DNA of 64,000 bases from LMUY01 sp965276785 (GTDB lineage Bacteria; Pseudomonadota; Alphaproteobacteria; Acetobacterales; Acetobacteraceae). This document shows, in pieces, positions 40,063 through 48,893 of the stretch. The DNA is taken from positions 1,240,001 to 1,304,000 of the forward strand of contig OZ255629.1 in the NCBI GenBank assembly GCA_965276785.1, written 5' to 3'. Every line of letters begins with the position of its first letter. Within the stretch, counting starts at the first letter, position 1. The notes under the pieces are model-generated. The model was not told where the DNA came from. It made no database searches and worked only from the letters and a program-made list of their open reading frames with translations. The translations under genes were made by a program, and so were the position numbers.

Positions 40063-41216
40063 GAGGTGCTGCGATGGAGTGCGGCGACGAGCCGAGCCTG
40101 CGCGTCCAGGCGTCTTAGCATTGCTTGCCGCTCTTCGACAGTCTCGTTTACTTGCTCAAACAAGGATTGGCTCTCCGGTTGAACGTCCGTCCGGTCCTCC
40201 TTCGCCTCCGCCGAGTGATCGGTATCGGCCCCTACTGGCTTGGGCGGCTGGCGTATGCGCCACAGTGCATCAGCGGCCCAGCGCTCGGTTTTGCCGGCCC
40301 CCGTCAACAGATCCGTCAGGGATTGCCGGTCGGCGCTCAACACGCCGGCCAAACGGTTGCTTTCCCATAGCTCTTGAGCCACCAGGTCTCGCTCTGCCGA
40401 AACCCGCTGCAGCTGTTCCATCAGCTCCGCATTGCTCTCGGTCAGCTCTGCGTGGGTCGCTGCGAGCCTCGCGTCCAAGCTAACCACCTGTTGGTAGAGC
40501 GCGTCGGCATCGCGCTTGGCCTGCCACTCCTCACGGCGGACGAACCGGTCGAACACGTTAGGGGGTGACTGGAATGCCCTAGCCAGGTCGCAATGCTCAT
40601 CGGCGAGGTAAAAGCGGTTAAGGCCATCCGTGTACACGGCTCGATAGCCGGCGGATAGGATCAATCCCTCCCACGCCTCATGCGCGCTGACCGCGCTGTT
40701 CGGCTCCGTCGCCTCCACCACGATGATCCAAGGGCGCCAACCGTTCAGCTCCGCTCCCTCGATCGCATCGCGCTCGGCGCCTTCCACGTCGATCTTGAGG
40801 AAATGCACCTCGCGCGCCGCATGCTGCCGGGCTAGACCTACAAGCCGCCGCACCGGCACGCGCGTCGGCTGCACCGTCCGGCCCTCGCCCTGCAGTGTGG
40901 CGCGGCGGCAGGTGCGCAAAGTCGAGAGCCCGTTGCCGCCCTCAACCAGCAGTAACTCGGCCTCGCCATCGGCAGCACCGACAGCCAGGTTGAGGTTGAT
41001 ATCCCGCGGCCGGGCCTCGGCAAGCCTGGCGAAGGGGGCCGCTGCCGGCTCGATGTTGATGCCATTCCAGCCCCGCTGATAAAACGCGCAGGTGACGGAA
41101 TCGAGCTCGGGGTCGGCCGCCCCGGCATCAACGTAGAAGCCGTGCTCGACATGGCGCAGCGCGCGCCACAGCATCACGTCTTCGAAGTTCTGAGCGTAGG
41201 AGACGAATGGATCCAT
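40008..41216 (-). CDS. FkbM-family methyltransferase with C-terminal coiled coil
   Basis: Residues 1-225 are a FkbM (Methyltransf_21) domain: SYAQNFEDVMLWRAL, FYVDAGAADPELDSVT (SAM loop), GINIEPAAAPFARLAEARP, and HFLKIDVEGAERDAIEGAEL. Residues 240-380 form a long helical coiled-coil region with many Glu, Gln and Leu (LTESNAELMEQLQRVSAERDLV). The end, LHRSTSWRLTAPLRLLKRG, is a tail often seen in glycan-cluster proteins. It probably O-methylates a sugar of the polymer. I use ATG 41216; a TTG at 41228 adds four residues. Confidence 0.87.
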   Translation of the reverse strand: MDPFVSYAQNFEDVMLWRALRHVEHGFYVDAGAADPELDSVTCAFYQRGWNGINIEPAAAPFARLAEARPRDINLNLAVGAADGEAELLLVEGGNGLSTLRTCRRATLQGEGRTVQPTRVPVRRLVGLARQHAAREVHFLKIDVEGAERDAIEGAELNGWRPWIIVVEATEPNSAVSAHEAWEGLILSAGYRAVYTDGLNRFYLADEHCDLARAFQSPPNVFDRFVRREEWQAKRDADALYQQVVSLDARLAATHAELTESNAELMEQLQRVSAERDLVAQELWESNRLAGVLSADRQSLTDLLTGAGKTERWAADALWRIRQPPKPVGADTDHSAEAKEDRTDVQPESQSLFEQVNETVEERQAMLRRLDAQARLVAALHRSTSWRLTAPLRLLKRGGSPR

Positions 41217-41230
41217 AGGGGCATTCAAAT

Positions 41231-42700
41231 CTAGTTGCGGCCGTAAGTATCCTCAAGCCGCACAATGTCGTCCTCGCCCAGATACGAGCCGGATTGCACC
41301 TCGATCAGCGTGAGCGGAATGCGGCCGGGGTTTTCCATCCGGTGCACGGTGCCGAGCGGCAAGTAGATGCTTTCGTTCTCCCGCACCATCACCTCCTCGC
41401 CGTCGCGTGTCACTAGGGCGGTGCCGTTCACCACCACCCAATGCTCGGCCCGGTGGAAGTGCTTCTGCAGGCTGAGCTTGTGGCCCGGCGTCACCACGAT
41501 CCGTTTGACCTGGAACCGGTCGCCCAGGATCAGTCTCTCGTAAAACCCCCACGGGCGATAACAGCGGTTGTGCGCCACCGCCTCGTTCCGCCCGGCCGCT
41601 TTAAGCCGGTCGACCACCTTCTTCACGTCCTGCGCCCGGTCGCGGTGCATGGCGAGAACCGCGTCCTCGGTCACCACCACCACGGCATCGGTGAGGCCCA
41701 CTACGGCGGTGACGATGCCGTCGCTGCGGGCGTAGCAATGGGTCGAGCCCTCGATCAGCACGTCGCCCACGCTGACATTGCCGTGGCTGTCCTTCTCGCC
41801 CAATTCCCACAGCGCGCCCCAGGAACCGACGTCGGACCAGCCCAGCGCCGCGGGCACCACGGCGATCCGGCTGGTGCGCTCGGCCACGGCGTAGTCCAGG
41901 CTGATGTTGGGGCTGGCGGCGAACGCGGCGGATTGCAGGCGCACGAAGTCGAGGTCCTGCGTGGCGCCCTCGATGGCGCGGCGCACGGCGGCCAGCACGT
42001 CCGGCGCGTAGGTCTGCAACTCCTCGATCATGGTCTCGGCGGTGAACACGAACATGCCGGCGTTCCAGAGCGCGCCGGAGCTGACCAGGTCGGCGGCTGC
42101 TGCCGCGTTCGGCTTCTCGATAAACCGGGCGACCGCGTGCACGCCGGGCGCCTCGGGCAGGGCCTCGCCCACCTCCATGTAGCCATAGCCGGTCTCGGGC
42201 GCGGTCGGCTTCATGCCGAGGGTGACGATGCGGCCGCGTCGGGCGCCGGCCACCGCCTGGGCCAGGATGGCGTGCAGCGCCTCCAGGTCCTCGATGGCGG
42301 AGTCGGCGGCCATCATCCAGATCACCGCCTGCGGGTCGGTCTGCGCCACCAGCAGGGCGGCGGCGGCCACGGCGGGGGCGGAGTTGCGGCCAACCGGCTC
42401 CAGCACGATGCGCGGGCTGGTGATGCCGGCGGCACGAAGCTGCTCGGCCACCAGGAAGCGGTGCTCGGCATTGCACACCACCACCGGGTCGGCGAAGCCC
42501 GGGCGGCGGCCGCGCAGGGCGGTCTCCACGATCATGGAGCGGTCATGGTTGAGCAGGCCCCAGAATTGCTTGGGGAAGCTCTCGCGCGAGACCGGCCACA
42601 GCCGCGTGCCCGAGCCGCCGGAAAGGATCACCGGCACCACCTCGCCGGTGAACGCAGCGCGGCTGGCGATCGGGTCTGGGGCGGGGGACATTACGTTCAT
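41231..42700 (-). CDS. manC: Mannose-1-phosphate guanylyltransferase / mannose-6-phosphate isomerase
   Basis: A 489-residue bifunctional enzyme that makes GDP-mannose. The N-terminal nucleotidyltransferase domain begins VPVILSGGSGTRLWPVSRESFPKQFW (residues 18-43) with FIEKPNAAAA and GALWNAGMFVF further on. The C-terminal cupin domain has the isomerase metal motif GHKLSLQKHFHRAEHWVVVNGTA and GTVHRMENPG. ATG 42700 has GGAG 6 bases upstream. It stands first in the minus-strand glycan run and supplies the substrate for gmd; the phosphomannomutase is not in the window. Confidence 0.94.
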   Translation of the reverse strand: MNVMSPAPDPIASRAAFTGEVVPVILSGGSGTRLWPVSRESFPKQFWGLLNHDRSMIVETALRGRRPGFADPVVVCNAEHRFLVAEQLRAAGITSPRIVLEPVGRNSAPAVAAAALLVAQTDPQAVIWMMAADSAIEDLEALHAILAQAVAGARRGRIVTLGMKPTAPETGYGYMEVGEALPEAPGVHAVARFIEKPNAAAAADLVSSGALWNAGMFVFTAETMIEELQTYAPDVLAAVRRAIEGATQDLDFVRLQSAAFAASPNISLDYAVAERTSRIAVVPAALGWSDVGSWGALWELGEKDSHGNVSVGDVLIEGSTHCYARSDGIVTAVVGLTDAVVVVTEDAVLAMHRDRAQDVKKVVDRLKAAGRNEAVAHNRCYRPWGFYERLILGDRFQVKRIVVTPGHKLSLQKHFHRAEHWVVVNGTALVTRDGEEVMVRENESIYLPLGTVHRMENPGRIPLTLIEVQSGSYLGEDDIVRLEDTYGRN

Positions 42701-42787
42701 CGTCGGCTCCGGCCAAATCGGACAGGTTGCGTCCCCGTAGCGAGAGGCAGCCCGCTTGTCCACAACCGTGTGCGTGGGGCGGGGTGC

Positions 42788-43552
42788 TCACGCAGCAGAC
42801 GGGCGCGGTGGACGGCGGTCAAAAAACGCGGTGAAGGCTTGCCGCGCTTCCGCAGAGTGCACGGCGGCCGCGAAGGCCTCTTGCTCCCGTTGCATGTGGG
42901 TCTGGAGCCAGCCGAGGTCGCCGCGCATCAGCCTGCGGGCGGCGGCAAGCGCGTTGGGCGGCTTGCCCGCGAGCACCCGTGCCTTGTCGCGGGCGTGCTC
43001 GCGCAGCGCGTCGGCCGGCACGACCGCGTTGACGAGGCCCGCAGCCATCGCCTGGTCCGCGCCCATCGCCTCGCCGAGCAGCAGCATTGCCGCCGCGCGG
43101 GGGTAACCGATGCGGCTGGGCAGCAACGCGCTGGAGCCGGCTTCGGGCACCAGCCCCATGGTCACGAACGGCGTCGAGAACGACGCCTGCGGGGCGGCGT
43201 AGACCAGGTCGCAATGCAGCAGCATGGTGGTACCGACGCCGACTGCGAGGCCCTGCACCGCGGCCACCATGGGCTTGCAGAAGGCGGTGAGGGCGCGGAT
43301 GAAGCGGGCGGGCGGTGCTTGGGTGAAGTCGCCTGCCATGGCGAGGAAGTCGCCCAGGTCGTTGCCCGCACTGAAGGCGTCGCCCTCGGCCGAGAACAGC
43401 ACGGCGCGCGCTGAGAGGGACGTAGCGGCTTGGTCCAGGGCGTGCGTGACCGCCTCGTACATGGCGCCGGTCAGCGCGTTCTTTTTGGCGGGGCGGTTCA
43501 AGCGGATCTCGAGGATGCCGCCGTCCGTCTCGCTGATCAGCACCTCGCTCAT
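42788..43552 (-). CDS. Enoyl-CoA hydratase/isomerase family protein
   Basis: A 254-residue crotonase-fold protein. The oxyanion-hole segments are present: SAEGDAFSAGNDLGDFLA (first hole) and VQGLAVGVGTTMLLHCDLVYAA (second hole), followed by FVTMGLVPEAGSSALLPSRIG, where Glu is at the position of the second catalytic acid. The first catalytic Glu (of crotonase) is not seen, so an isomerase (PaaG/Eci type) is as likely as a hydratase. GGAG lies 7 bases before the ATG. It is not obviously linked to manC, which follows 88 bases later on the same strand. Confidence 0.88.
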   Translation of the reverse strand: MSEVLISETDGGILEIRLNRPAKKNALTGAMYEAVTHALDQAATSLSARAVLFSAEGDAFSAGNDLGDFLAMAGDFTQAPPARFIRALTAFCKPMVAAVQGLAVGVGTTMLLHCDLVYAAPQASFSTPFVTMGLVPEAGSSALLPSRIGYPRAAAMLLLGEAMGADQAMAAGLVNAVVPADALREHARDKARVLAGKPPNALAAARRLMRGDLGWLQTHMQREQEAFAAAVHSAEARQAFTAFFDRRPPRPSAA

Positions 43553-43667
43553 GGGCCCGCTCCTTTCGTCACTTGCTCATGAAAGCGCTGGGCAGCCCGC
43601 CTTTGCAGCGCATCAGTGACGTTTGGTAAATTAAGCGGCAGCGCGCCACCGCGCGACGTCAATGCCG

Positions 43668-44195
43668 CTAGAGCGGTGGCTCACGCAATAGGTGGGCGAG
43701 GTCCAGGCGGTGGGTGACCATCGACAGGGTGCCCTCGGCCGTGCGGGGCCATTCTGCGGCTGGACGGTCGCAGTAAAGCTCCACGCCGTTGCGGTCGGGG
43801 TCGGACAGGTAGAGCGCTTCGCTCACCCCATGATCCGACGCGCCATCGAGCGGGATGCCGGCGGCTTGCAGGCGGCGCAGCGCGTCGGCCAGGTCGGGCC
43901 GGCTCGGATACAGGATTGCCAGGTGGTAGAGCCCGGTGCTGCCAGGGGCCGGCGGCTGGCCGCCCCGGCTCTGCCAGGTGTTGAGCCCGATATGGTGGTG
44001 GTAGCCGCCGGCGGAGATGAAGGCGGCCTCGGCGCCGTAGCGCTGCATCAGCTCGAAGCCCAGCACGCCGACATAGAACGCCAACGATCGATCCAGATCC
44101 GACACGCGCAGATGCACGTGGCCAATGCGGGTGCCGGCGGCGATCGGCGCCGGGCTGGTCGAGGCGGAGGCGGAGGCGGCGAGATCAGCTTGCAT
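43668..44195 (-). CDS. VOC-family (glyoxalase/extradiol dioxygenase-like) protein
   Basis: A 175-residue protein with a vicinal-oxygen-chelate fold. Metal-ligand positions: His in IGHVHLRVSDLDRSLAFYVGVLGF, His in GLYHLAILYPSRPDL, and Glu in DPDRNGVELYCDRP; GGYHHHIGLNTWQ lies between. The pattern is close to CatE-type catechol-2,3-dioxygenase-like proteins. The ATG at 44195 (MQADLAAS) is followed by a Ser/Ala-rich lead of about 20 residues that is not part of the fold. Divergent from the TauE-type gene. Confidence 0.86.
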   Translation of the reverse strand: MQADLAASASASTSPAPIAAGTRIGHVHLRVSDLDRSLAFYVGVLGFELMQRYGAEAAFISAGGYHHHIGLNTWQSRGGQPPAPGSTGLYHLAILYPSRPDLADALRRLQAAGIPLDGASDHGVSEALYLSDPDRNGVELYCDRPAAEWPRTAEGTLSMVTHRLDLAHLLREPPL

Positions 44196-44404
44196 TGGAG
44201 CCTCGGGCTGGTTGCAGTCTGTTGGGATCCCCGATTTATAGCCGCCAGGTGGGACGGGGTCGAGGTGAAGCGCCATGCGGCCGGCGCGCCCGTCTTCGCT
44301 TCGGCAGGCTTGAGTGATAAAGTCCTTGGCAACGAAGCCCAAAATCGCTTCAGACTGCCCTTCCAAGCAAATGGGCCAAGCACCGCGGTGTCCGAGGGAA
44401 GCCA

Positions 44405-45190
44405 GTGATCATCGAGCGGCTGAGTATCGGTTACTCCATATCAGGACTGCTGATCGGCCTGCTCGTCGGGCTGACTGGTGTGGGGGGCGGCTCCTTGATG
44501 ACGCCGTTGCTGATCCTCGTCTTTGGCATGAGGGCGACAAACGCTGTCGGCCTCGACCTGCTGTTCGCCGCCATCACCAAGGCGTTTGGGACCGTCGTCC
44601 ACGGTTCGGCACGGACCGTCGAGTGGCGGATCGCGTGGCAAATGCTGGCTGGCAGCATACCCATGGCGGTGCTCACGCTCGGTCTGCTCAACTGGCTGGG
44701 GCTGCCGAGCGGGATGCTCGACCGTGCGATCTCCACCAGCCTGGGCGTCGCCCTGATCTTGACGGCAATCAGCGTCGTATTGCGGCCCCAGATTGCCCGC
44801 TATAGCCAGCGCCTGGCTGGGTACGCGATTGCGCGGCGTTCGGCGGCCCTGACGGTGCTGCTCGGGGCCGGCCTCGGCGTCCTGGTGTCGTTCACCTCGG
44901 TCGGCGCCGCTGCGATCGGCCTGCCGGTGCTGCTGCTGCTGCATCCGCGCGTGCCGTCGGCGCGCCTGGTCGGGGCCGACATCGCCCAGGCGGTCCCGCT
45001 TACCTTGGTCGCCGGCATGGGGCACCTGTTCGTCCATACGGTCGACCCGGTGTTGCTGCTCTCGCTGGTGGCGGGCTCCATTCCGGGCGTTGTGATCGGC
45101 AGCTTCGCCTCCGGCCGCCTGCCGGACGGCGTGTTGCGCTATGCCATGTCGACAGCGCTGGTCCTGGCCGGCGCCAAGCTTCTTACATGA
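44405..45190 (+). CDS. TauE/SafE-family membrane transporter
   Basis: A 261-residue protein with about eight hydrophobic segments in two similar halves. The motifs VGLTGVGGGSLMTPLLILVFGM in the first half and VSFTSVGAAAIGLPVLLLLHP in the second mark the TauE/SafE (sulfite/sulfonate exporter) family. GSIPGVVIGSF is also typical. The substrate is unknown; organosulfonates, sulfite or sulfoacetate are possibilities. It starts with GTG with GAGGGAA just upstream, and is followed after 29 bases by mobA on the same strand. Confidence 0.9.
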   Translation: MIIERLSIGYSISGLLIGLLVGLTGVGGGSLMTPLLILVFGMRATNAVGLDLLFAAITKAFGTVVHGSARTVEWRIAWQMLAGSIPMAVLTLGLLNWLGLPSGMLDRAISTSLGVALILTAISVVLRPQIARYSQRLAGYAIARRSAALTVLLGAGLGVLVSFTSVGAAAIGLPVLLLLHPRVPSARLVGADIAQAVPLTLVAGMGHLFVHTVDPVLLLSLVAGSIPGVVIGSFASGRLPDGVLRYAMSTALVLAGAKLLT

Positions 45191-45219
45191 GGGCCGTCTA
45201 AATCATCGAACCAAGCCCG

Positions 45220-45840
45220 GTGCTGCTGGTCTTGGCAGGGGGCCGGGCCACCCGCATGGGCGGCGGCGACAAGGCGCTACGGCCGTTCCGCGGTGCTACC
45301 CTGCTCGATCAGGTTCTGGCTCGGATGGCGGGGCAGGGCGCCGGCCCTATCCTGCTGAGCGCGAACGGGGACCCGGCGCGGTTTGCCCGGTTCCGCCTGC
45401 CCGTGCTGCCGGACGCCGGGCCCGGCTATCCCGGCCCGCTTGCCGGCGTGCTGGCAGGGATGGAGTGGACATCGTCCAATCGGCCCGCGGCGACCGATCT
45501 CATCACCGTGCCGACGGATTGCCCGTTCGTGCCGCGCGACCTCGTTCTGCGGCTGCTGGCGGCCCGGCGCGATGGTGGCAGTGAGCTGGCCTGCGGAGCC
45601 TCAGCCGGCCGGATGCACCCGCTGGCCGCGCTATGGCCGATTCGGCTGGCGCCCCTCCTGCGGCGGGCGTTGCTGGAGGAGGGTTTGCACCGAGTTGACC
45701 GCTGGACGGCTAGGTTTCGGTTGGCGGTGGCCGAGTTCGCGGTGGACAAGGTCGATCCGTTTCTCAACGTCAACACGTTAGACGACCTCCATGCCGCGGA
45801 AGCGCTCGCCAGGCCGTCGAAGTGTTACGACGCGGGCTAG
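45220..45840 (+). CDS. mobA: Molybdenum cofactor guanylyltransferase
   Basis: Transfers GMP from GTP to Mo-molybdopterin, making the MGD cofactor. The 206-residue product has LVLAGGRATRMGGGDKALRPF at the start, PGPLAGVLAGMEW, LITVPTDCPFVP with the metal-binding Asp, and FLNVNTLDDLHAAE at the end. The start is GTG at 45220; no other start exists between it and an in-frame stop 18 bases upstream. Its TAG stop is the first three bases of the family A repeat that separates it from the converging mobB. Confidence 0.93.
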   Translation: MLLVLAGGRATRMGGGDKALRPFRGATLLDQVLARMAGQGAGPILLSANGDPARFARFRLPVLPDAGPGYPGPLAGVLAGMEWTSSNRPAATDLITVPTDCPFVPRDLVLRLLAARRDGGSELACGASAGRMHPLAALWPIRLAPLLRRALLEEGLHRVDRWTARFRLAVAEFAVDKVDPFLNVNTLDDLHAAEALARPSKCYDAG

Positions 45841-45936
45841 AGCCTGATCGCTTCAGGTTGGCTGAAGCGTGACTCAGCCCCTCAAACAAAGAGTTAGAGC
45901 ATGGGCGCTTCGCCTATCAGAAGCGATCATGCTCTA
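45838..45936. repeat. TAGAGC palindromic element (family A), copy 2
   Basis: Ninety-nine bases, from TAGAGCCTGATCGCTTCAGG to AGAAGCGATCATGCTCTA, lying in inverted orientation relative to copy 1. It lies exactly between mobA and mobB: its left TAG is the mobA stop, and its right end, read on the minus strand, is the mobB stop. Confidence 0.92.
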
Positions 45937-46428
45937 GATTGCGGCAGCGCGCGCACGCACGAAGCGGGCAATGCCCGCGGTGTCTCCGAGCGGCAGCACG
46001 GGAACCGGGAGGCTCAAGGTTGCATCGGTCGCCACGGCGATGACGGTGAGGTCGTCCGGCTGTAGCAGAGGCTTGCCGACCGCCGCGCGGAACACCTCGA
46101 TCTTTGGATGCTGCTCCGACTTGAAGCCCTCCGCCAACACCAGGTCGACCGGAGCGAGATGGCGCAACAGGTCGCGCAGTGTCGGCTGCGGGTCACCCCG
46201 CAGTTCGTGCATCAGCGCCCAGCGCTGCGATGAGCTGATCAGAACCTCGCTGGCACCGGCAAGGCGGTGGGTGTGGCTGTCCTTGCCGGGCCGGTCGATG
46301 TCGAAGTCGTGGTGGGCTTGCTTCAAGGTTGAGACGCTGCATCCCTGTGCGATCAGGGCCGGGATCAGCCGAGCCAGCAAAGTGGTCTTGCCGGCGCCGC
46401 TCCACCCGGCAAACCCGATGACCCGCAT
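45934..46428 (-). CDS. mobB: Molybdopterin-guanine dinucleotide biosynthesis protein B
   Basis: A GTP-binding accessory protein for MGD synthesis. The 164-residue protein has the Walker A motif GFAGWSGAGKTTLLARLIPAL at the N-terminus, the STLKQAHHDFDIDRPGKDSHTHRLAGA segment, and LVLAEGFKSEQHPKIEVFR, all standard. The start is ATG 46428, with no Shine-Dalgarno: the bases immediately upstream belong to a family A repeat. The TAG stop also belongs to a repeat, so the gene is bordered by repeat sequence on both sides. Confidence 0.92.
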   Translation of the reverse strand: MRVIGFAGWSGAGKTTLLARLIPALIAQGCSVSTLKQAHHDFDIDRPGKDSHTHRLAGASEVLISSSQRWALMHELRGDPQPTLRDLLRHLAPVDLVLAEGFKSEQHPKIEVFRAAVGKPLLQPDDLTVIAVATDATLSLPVPVLPLGDTAGIARFVRARAAAI

Positions 46429-46431
46429 GGC

Positions 46432-46525
46432 TAGACCATGTTTGGTTCTGATAGACGAAGCAAGCATGTTCTAGCCCTTCGCTGAGAGGCTGATTCACGC
46501 TTCAACCCGAAGCGATCAGGCTCTA
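46432..46525. repeat. TAGAGC palindromic element (family A), copy 3 (diverged left half)
   Basis: The right half, GAGGCTGATTCACGC to GCGATCAGGCTCTA, is close to copy 1; the left half (TAGACCATGTTTGG...) has drifted. Its right end gives the stop codon of ndh, and its left end abuts the mobB start codon with three bases between. Confidence 0.85.
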
Positions 46526-47878
46526 ATGCAGCTTGACCCGCGGCTCCCAGCGCCGGGCGAAGCCGTGGGCGATGGTGTCCAGGGCGACCTTGCCGCTGCC
46601 GAACAGGGCTTGCTGATGCATCTTGTATAACGAGCGATACATCAGCCGGGCGAACAGCCCTTCAATGAACAAGCTGCCACCGCCGATGCCGCCCATCAGG
46701 TTGCCGACCGTGCTGTAGCGGCCCAGCGAGACCAGCGAGCCGAAGTCACGATAGCTGTAGGCTTCGAGCGGCTTGCCGGCCAGCTTGCGCTTGATCTGGT
46801 CGAACATGAAGCTGGCTTGCTGATGCGCGGCCTGGGCGCGCGGCGGAACCGGCGTGTCATAGCCCTTCCGAGGGGCCGCGGCGCAGTCGCCAATGGCGAA
46901 CACGTCCGGGTCCCGCGTGGTCTGCAAGGTCGGCTGCACGACCAATTGGTTGTTGCGGGTCACCTCCAAGCCGTCCAAGCCAGCCAGGATGTCCGGGCCC
47001 TTGACCCCGGCGGACCACACCACGAGTTCGGACGCAATGAAGTCGCCATTCTTCAGCATCACGCCGTCGGCACGCACTTCGCTCACCTGCGCGCCGGTGC
47101 GGACCTCGACGCCGAGCTGCTGCAACTGGTCCAGCGCCTTGGCTGAGAGGCGCTCCGGCAAGGCTGGCAGGATGCGGTTGGCGGTCTCGATCAGGATGAT
47201 GCGGACGTCGCGCTCGGTGCTCACCCGGTCCAGCCCCTGCGCCACCACTTCGCGCACGGTGCGGTGCAGCTCGGCCGCCAGTTCGGTGCCGGTAGCGCCG
47301 GCGCCGATGATGGCGACATGGAGCTGGCCGGCCATCACCTTGCCGGTCTGCGAATGTGCCCGGAGGCAGGCGTTGACCAGCCGGCGGTTAAATCGGGCTG
47401 CCTGCTCCGGGGTTTCCAACGGAACGGCATGCTCGGCGGCGCCGGGCACACCGAAATCGTTGGTCACGCTGCCAATCGCGATCACCAGCGTGTCGTAGCC
47501 GAATGCGCGCTCGGGGGTAATCTCACGGCCTTCGTCGTCGAAGGTGGCGCCAAGCTGCACCTGCCGGCGCGCGCGGTTCAGTCCTACCAGCTCGCCGAAG
47601 CGGTAGCGGAAGCGGTGGCGGTGCGCCTGGGCCAGGTAGTTCAGCTCGTGCGCGCCAGGGTCGATGCTGCCAGCCGCCACGGCATGGAGCAGCGGCTTCC
47701 ACAAATGGGTGCGCGCTCGCTCCACCAGCTCGACCTCGGCGCGGCCGCGGCGGGTGAGCTTGTCGCCGAGCCGGGTGACCAGTTGCAAACCCGCCGCGCC
47801 GCCGCCGGCCACCACAATGCGGTGCGCCGCGCCCGCCAAGCGGACGCCATCAGAGACGACAGGAACCGCTTGATCCAT
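46523..47878 (-). CDS. ndh: Type II NADH dehydrogenase (NDH-2)
   Basis: Transfers electrons from NADH to quinone without proton pumping. The 451-residue protein has the FAD Rossmann motif IVVAGGGAAGLQLVTRLG, the NADH motif VAIIGAGATGTELAAELHR, the ATG-like LVIAIGSVTNDFGVPG, DVFAIGDCAAAP with the FAD-binding Asp, and PPRAQAAHQQASF (quinone region). The C-terminal helix region with ARLMYRSLYKMHQQALFG matches the membrane anchor of NDH-2. ATG 47878 has GGAG upstream; an adjacent GTG at 47881 is possible. Its TAG stop comes from the repeat. Confidence 0.93.
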   Translation of the reverse strand: MDQAVPVVSDGVRLAGAAHRIVVAGGGAAGLQLVTRLGDKLTRRGRAEVELVERARTHLWKPLLHAVAAGSIDPGAHELNYLAQAHRHRFRYRFGELVGLNRARRQVQLGATFDDEGREITPERAFGYDTLVIAIGSVTNDFGVPGAAEHAVPLETPEQAARFNRRLVNACLRAHSQTGKVMAGQLHVAIIGAGATGTELAAELHRTVREVVAQGLDRVSTERDVRIILIETANRILPALPERLSAKALDQLQQLGVEVRTGAQVSEVRADGVMLKNGDFIASELVVWSAGVKGPDILAGLDGLEVTRNNQLVVQPTLQTTRDPDVFAIGDCAAAPRKGYDTPVPPRAQAAHQQASFMFDQIKRKLAGKPLEAYSYRDFGSLVSLGRYSTVGNLMGGIGGGSLFIEGLFARLMYRSLYKMHQQALFGSGKVALDTIAHGFARRWEPRVKLH

Positions 47879-47925
47879 CACCTTCGCTCTCCCCGGCCGG
47901 TAAGGCTCCGAAATGGTCCTTTAAC

Positions 47926-48885
47926 CTATGCGCGCCAGGGTTGGGGCGGCCGCCTACGTAATTGCTGGATAAAATACCGTAAACCGCTCCACTGCTGGGC
48001 CAGGTAGCCCCCCGTTGCCATCGGTTCGGGCGCGTTGCGGTCGCCGGTTGGGGGATAGGCGACGGTGAAATCGGCGGTGCCAAATATCGTGTCCCAAATG
48101 GTGAACACTGCGCCATAGTTGCAAGACACCCGGCCGGCAGCGCGAAGCCCGTGGTGCACCCGGTGAAAGCAGGGTGAAACGACCAGCCGGCTGCCCCAGC
48201 CGAACGACAGCCGGATATTGGCATGGCTGAGGCTCTCGACGAAGCGCATCAGCAACACCAGCAGCGGAAACTGCAACGGGGGGATGCCGATCAGCAGCCC
48301 GACCGCGCCGAACCAGAGCCCGGCGATCAGGTCGTCCAGCAGGTGGTTGCGGTCATCGGACCAGAAGCTCATCTGCCGCTGGGCATGGTGCAGCGCATGC
48401 AGAGCGTACCAGCCGCGGAACGAGTGCGACAGGCGATGGCGCCAGTAATCGGCGAAATCCAGGATCAGGGCGTAGAGGCAGAAGGTGACAACCGGGTGGC
48501 CGAGCAGTCCCGGCACCAGGGTCTCCAGCATGGGCGGGGTGTAGCCATGCGCCACCAGCACGCCGCCGACCCAGACCTGCACTTGGTAGAACAGCAGGAA
48601 GCTCACCACCGGCAGGATGCCGATGCGCGACAGCACGGTGTAGAACGCGTCGGTGAGCACGGCTTTGCGGCCCTGCCAGCGCTCGACCGGGAACAGCGCT
48701 TCGAGCGGCCAACACACCGCATAGGTCACCAGGATGGCGAACAGGCCGTAGATGCAGACCAGGACCCAGTCGAACGAGAGTTCCTCCCATTCCATCCAGC
48801 CGAAGCGATACAGCACCGGCAACACGGCCGCCTGGTCGATCCAGCCGGCGGCGATGCTGAAGCAGCGGTCCAGAGCGACAAGCAT
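47926..48885 (-). CDS. Sterol desaturase / fatty acid hydroxylase superfamily protein
   Basis: A 319-residue integral membrane di-iron protein. It has several hydrophobic segments and the three histidine clusters: HRLSHSFRGWYALHALHHAQ (two clusters) and CFHRVHHGLR. Enzymes of this group add hydroxyl or double bonds to sterols, fatty acids or carotenoids. Bacterial members act on hopanoid-like or other lipids, and the substrate here is unknown. It starts 8 bases after the stop of the propeller gene on the same strand, so the four genes down to 47926 appear to be one transcript, DUF1800-DUF1501-propeller-desaturase, apart from a repeat after DUF1501. Confidence 0.87.
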   Translation of the reverse strand: MLVALDRCFSIAAGWIDQAAVLPVLYRFGWMEWEELSFDWVLVCIYGLFAILVTYAVCWPLEALFPVERWQGRKAVLTDAFYTVLSRIGILPVVSFLLFYQVQVWVGGVLVAHGYTPPMLETLVPGLLGHPVVTFCLYALILDFADYWRHRLSHSFRGWYALHALHHAQRQMSFWSDDRNHLLDDLIAGLWFGAVGLLIGIPPLQFPLLVLLMRFVESLSHANIRLSFGWGSRLVVSPCFHRVHHGLRAAGRVSCNYGAVFTIWDTIFGTADFTVAYPPTGDRNAPEPMATGGYLAQQWSGLRYFIQQLRRRPPQPWRA

Positions 48886-48893
48886 GGCTGCGC

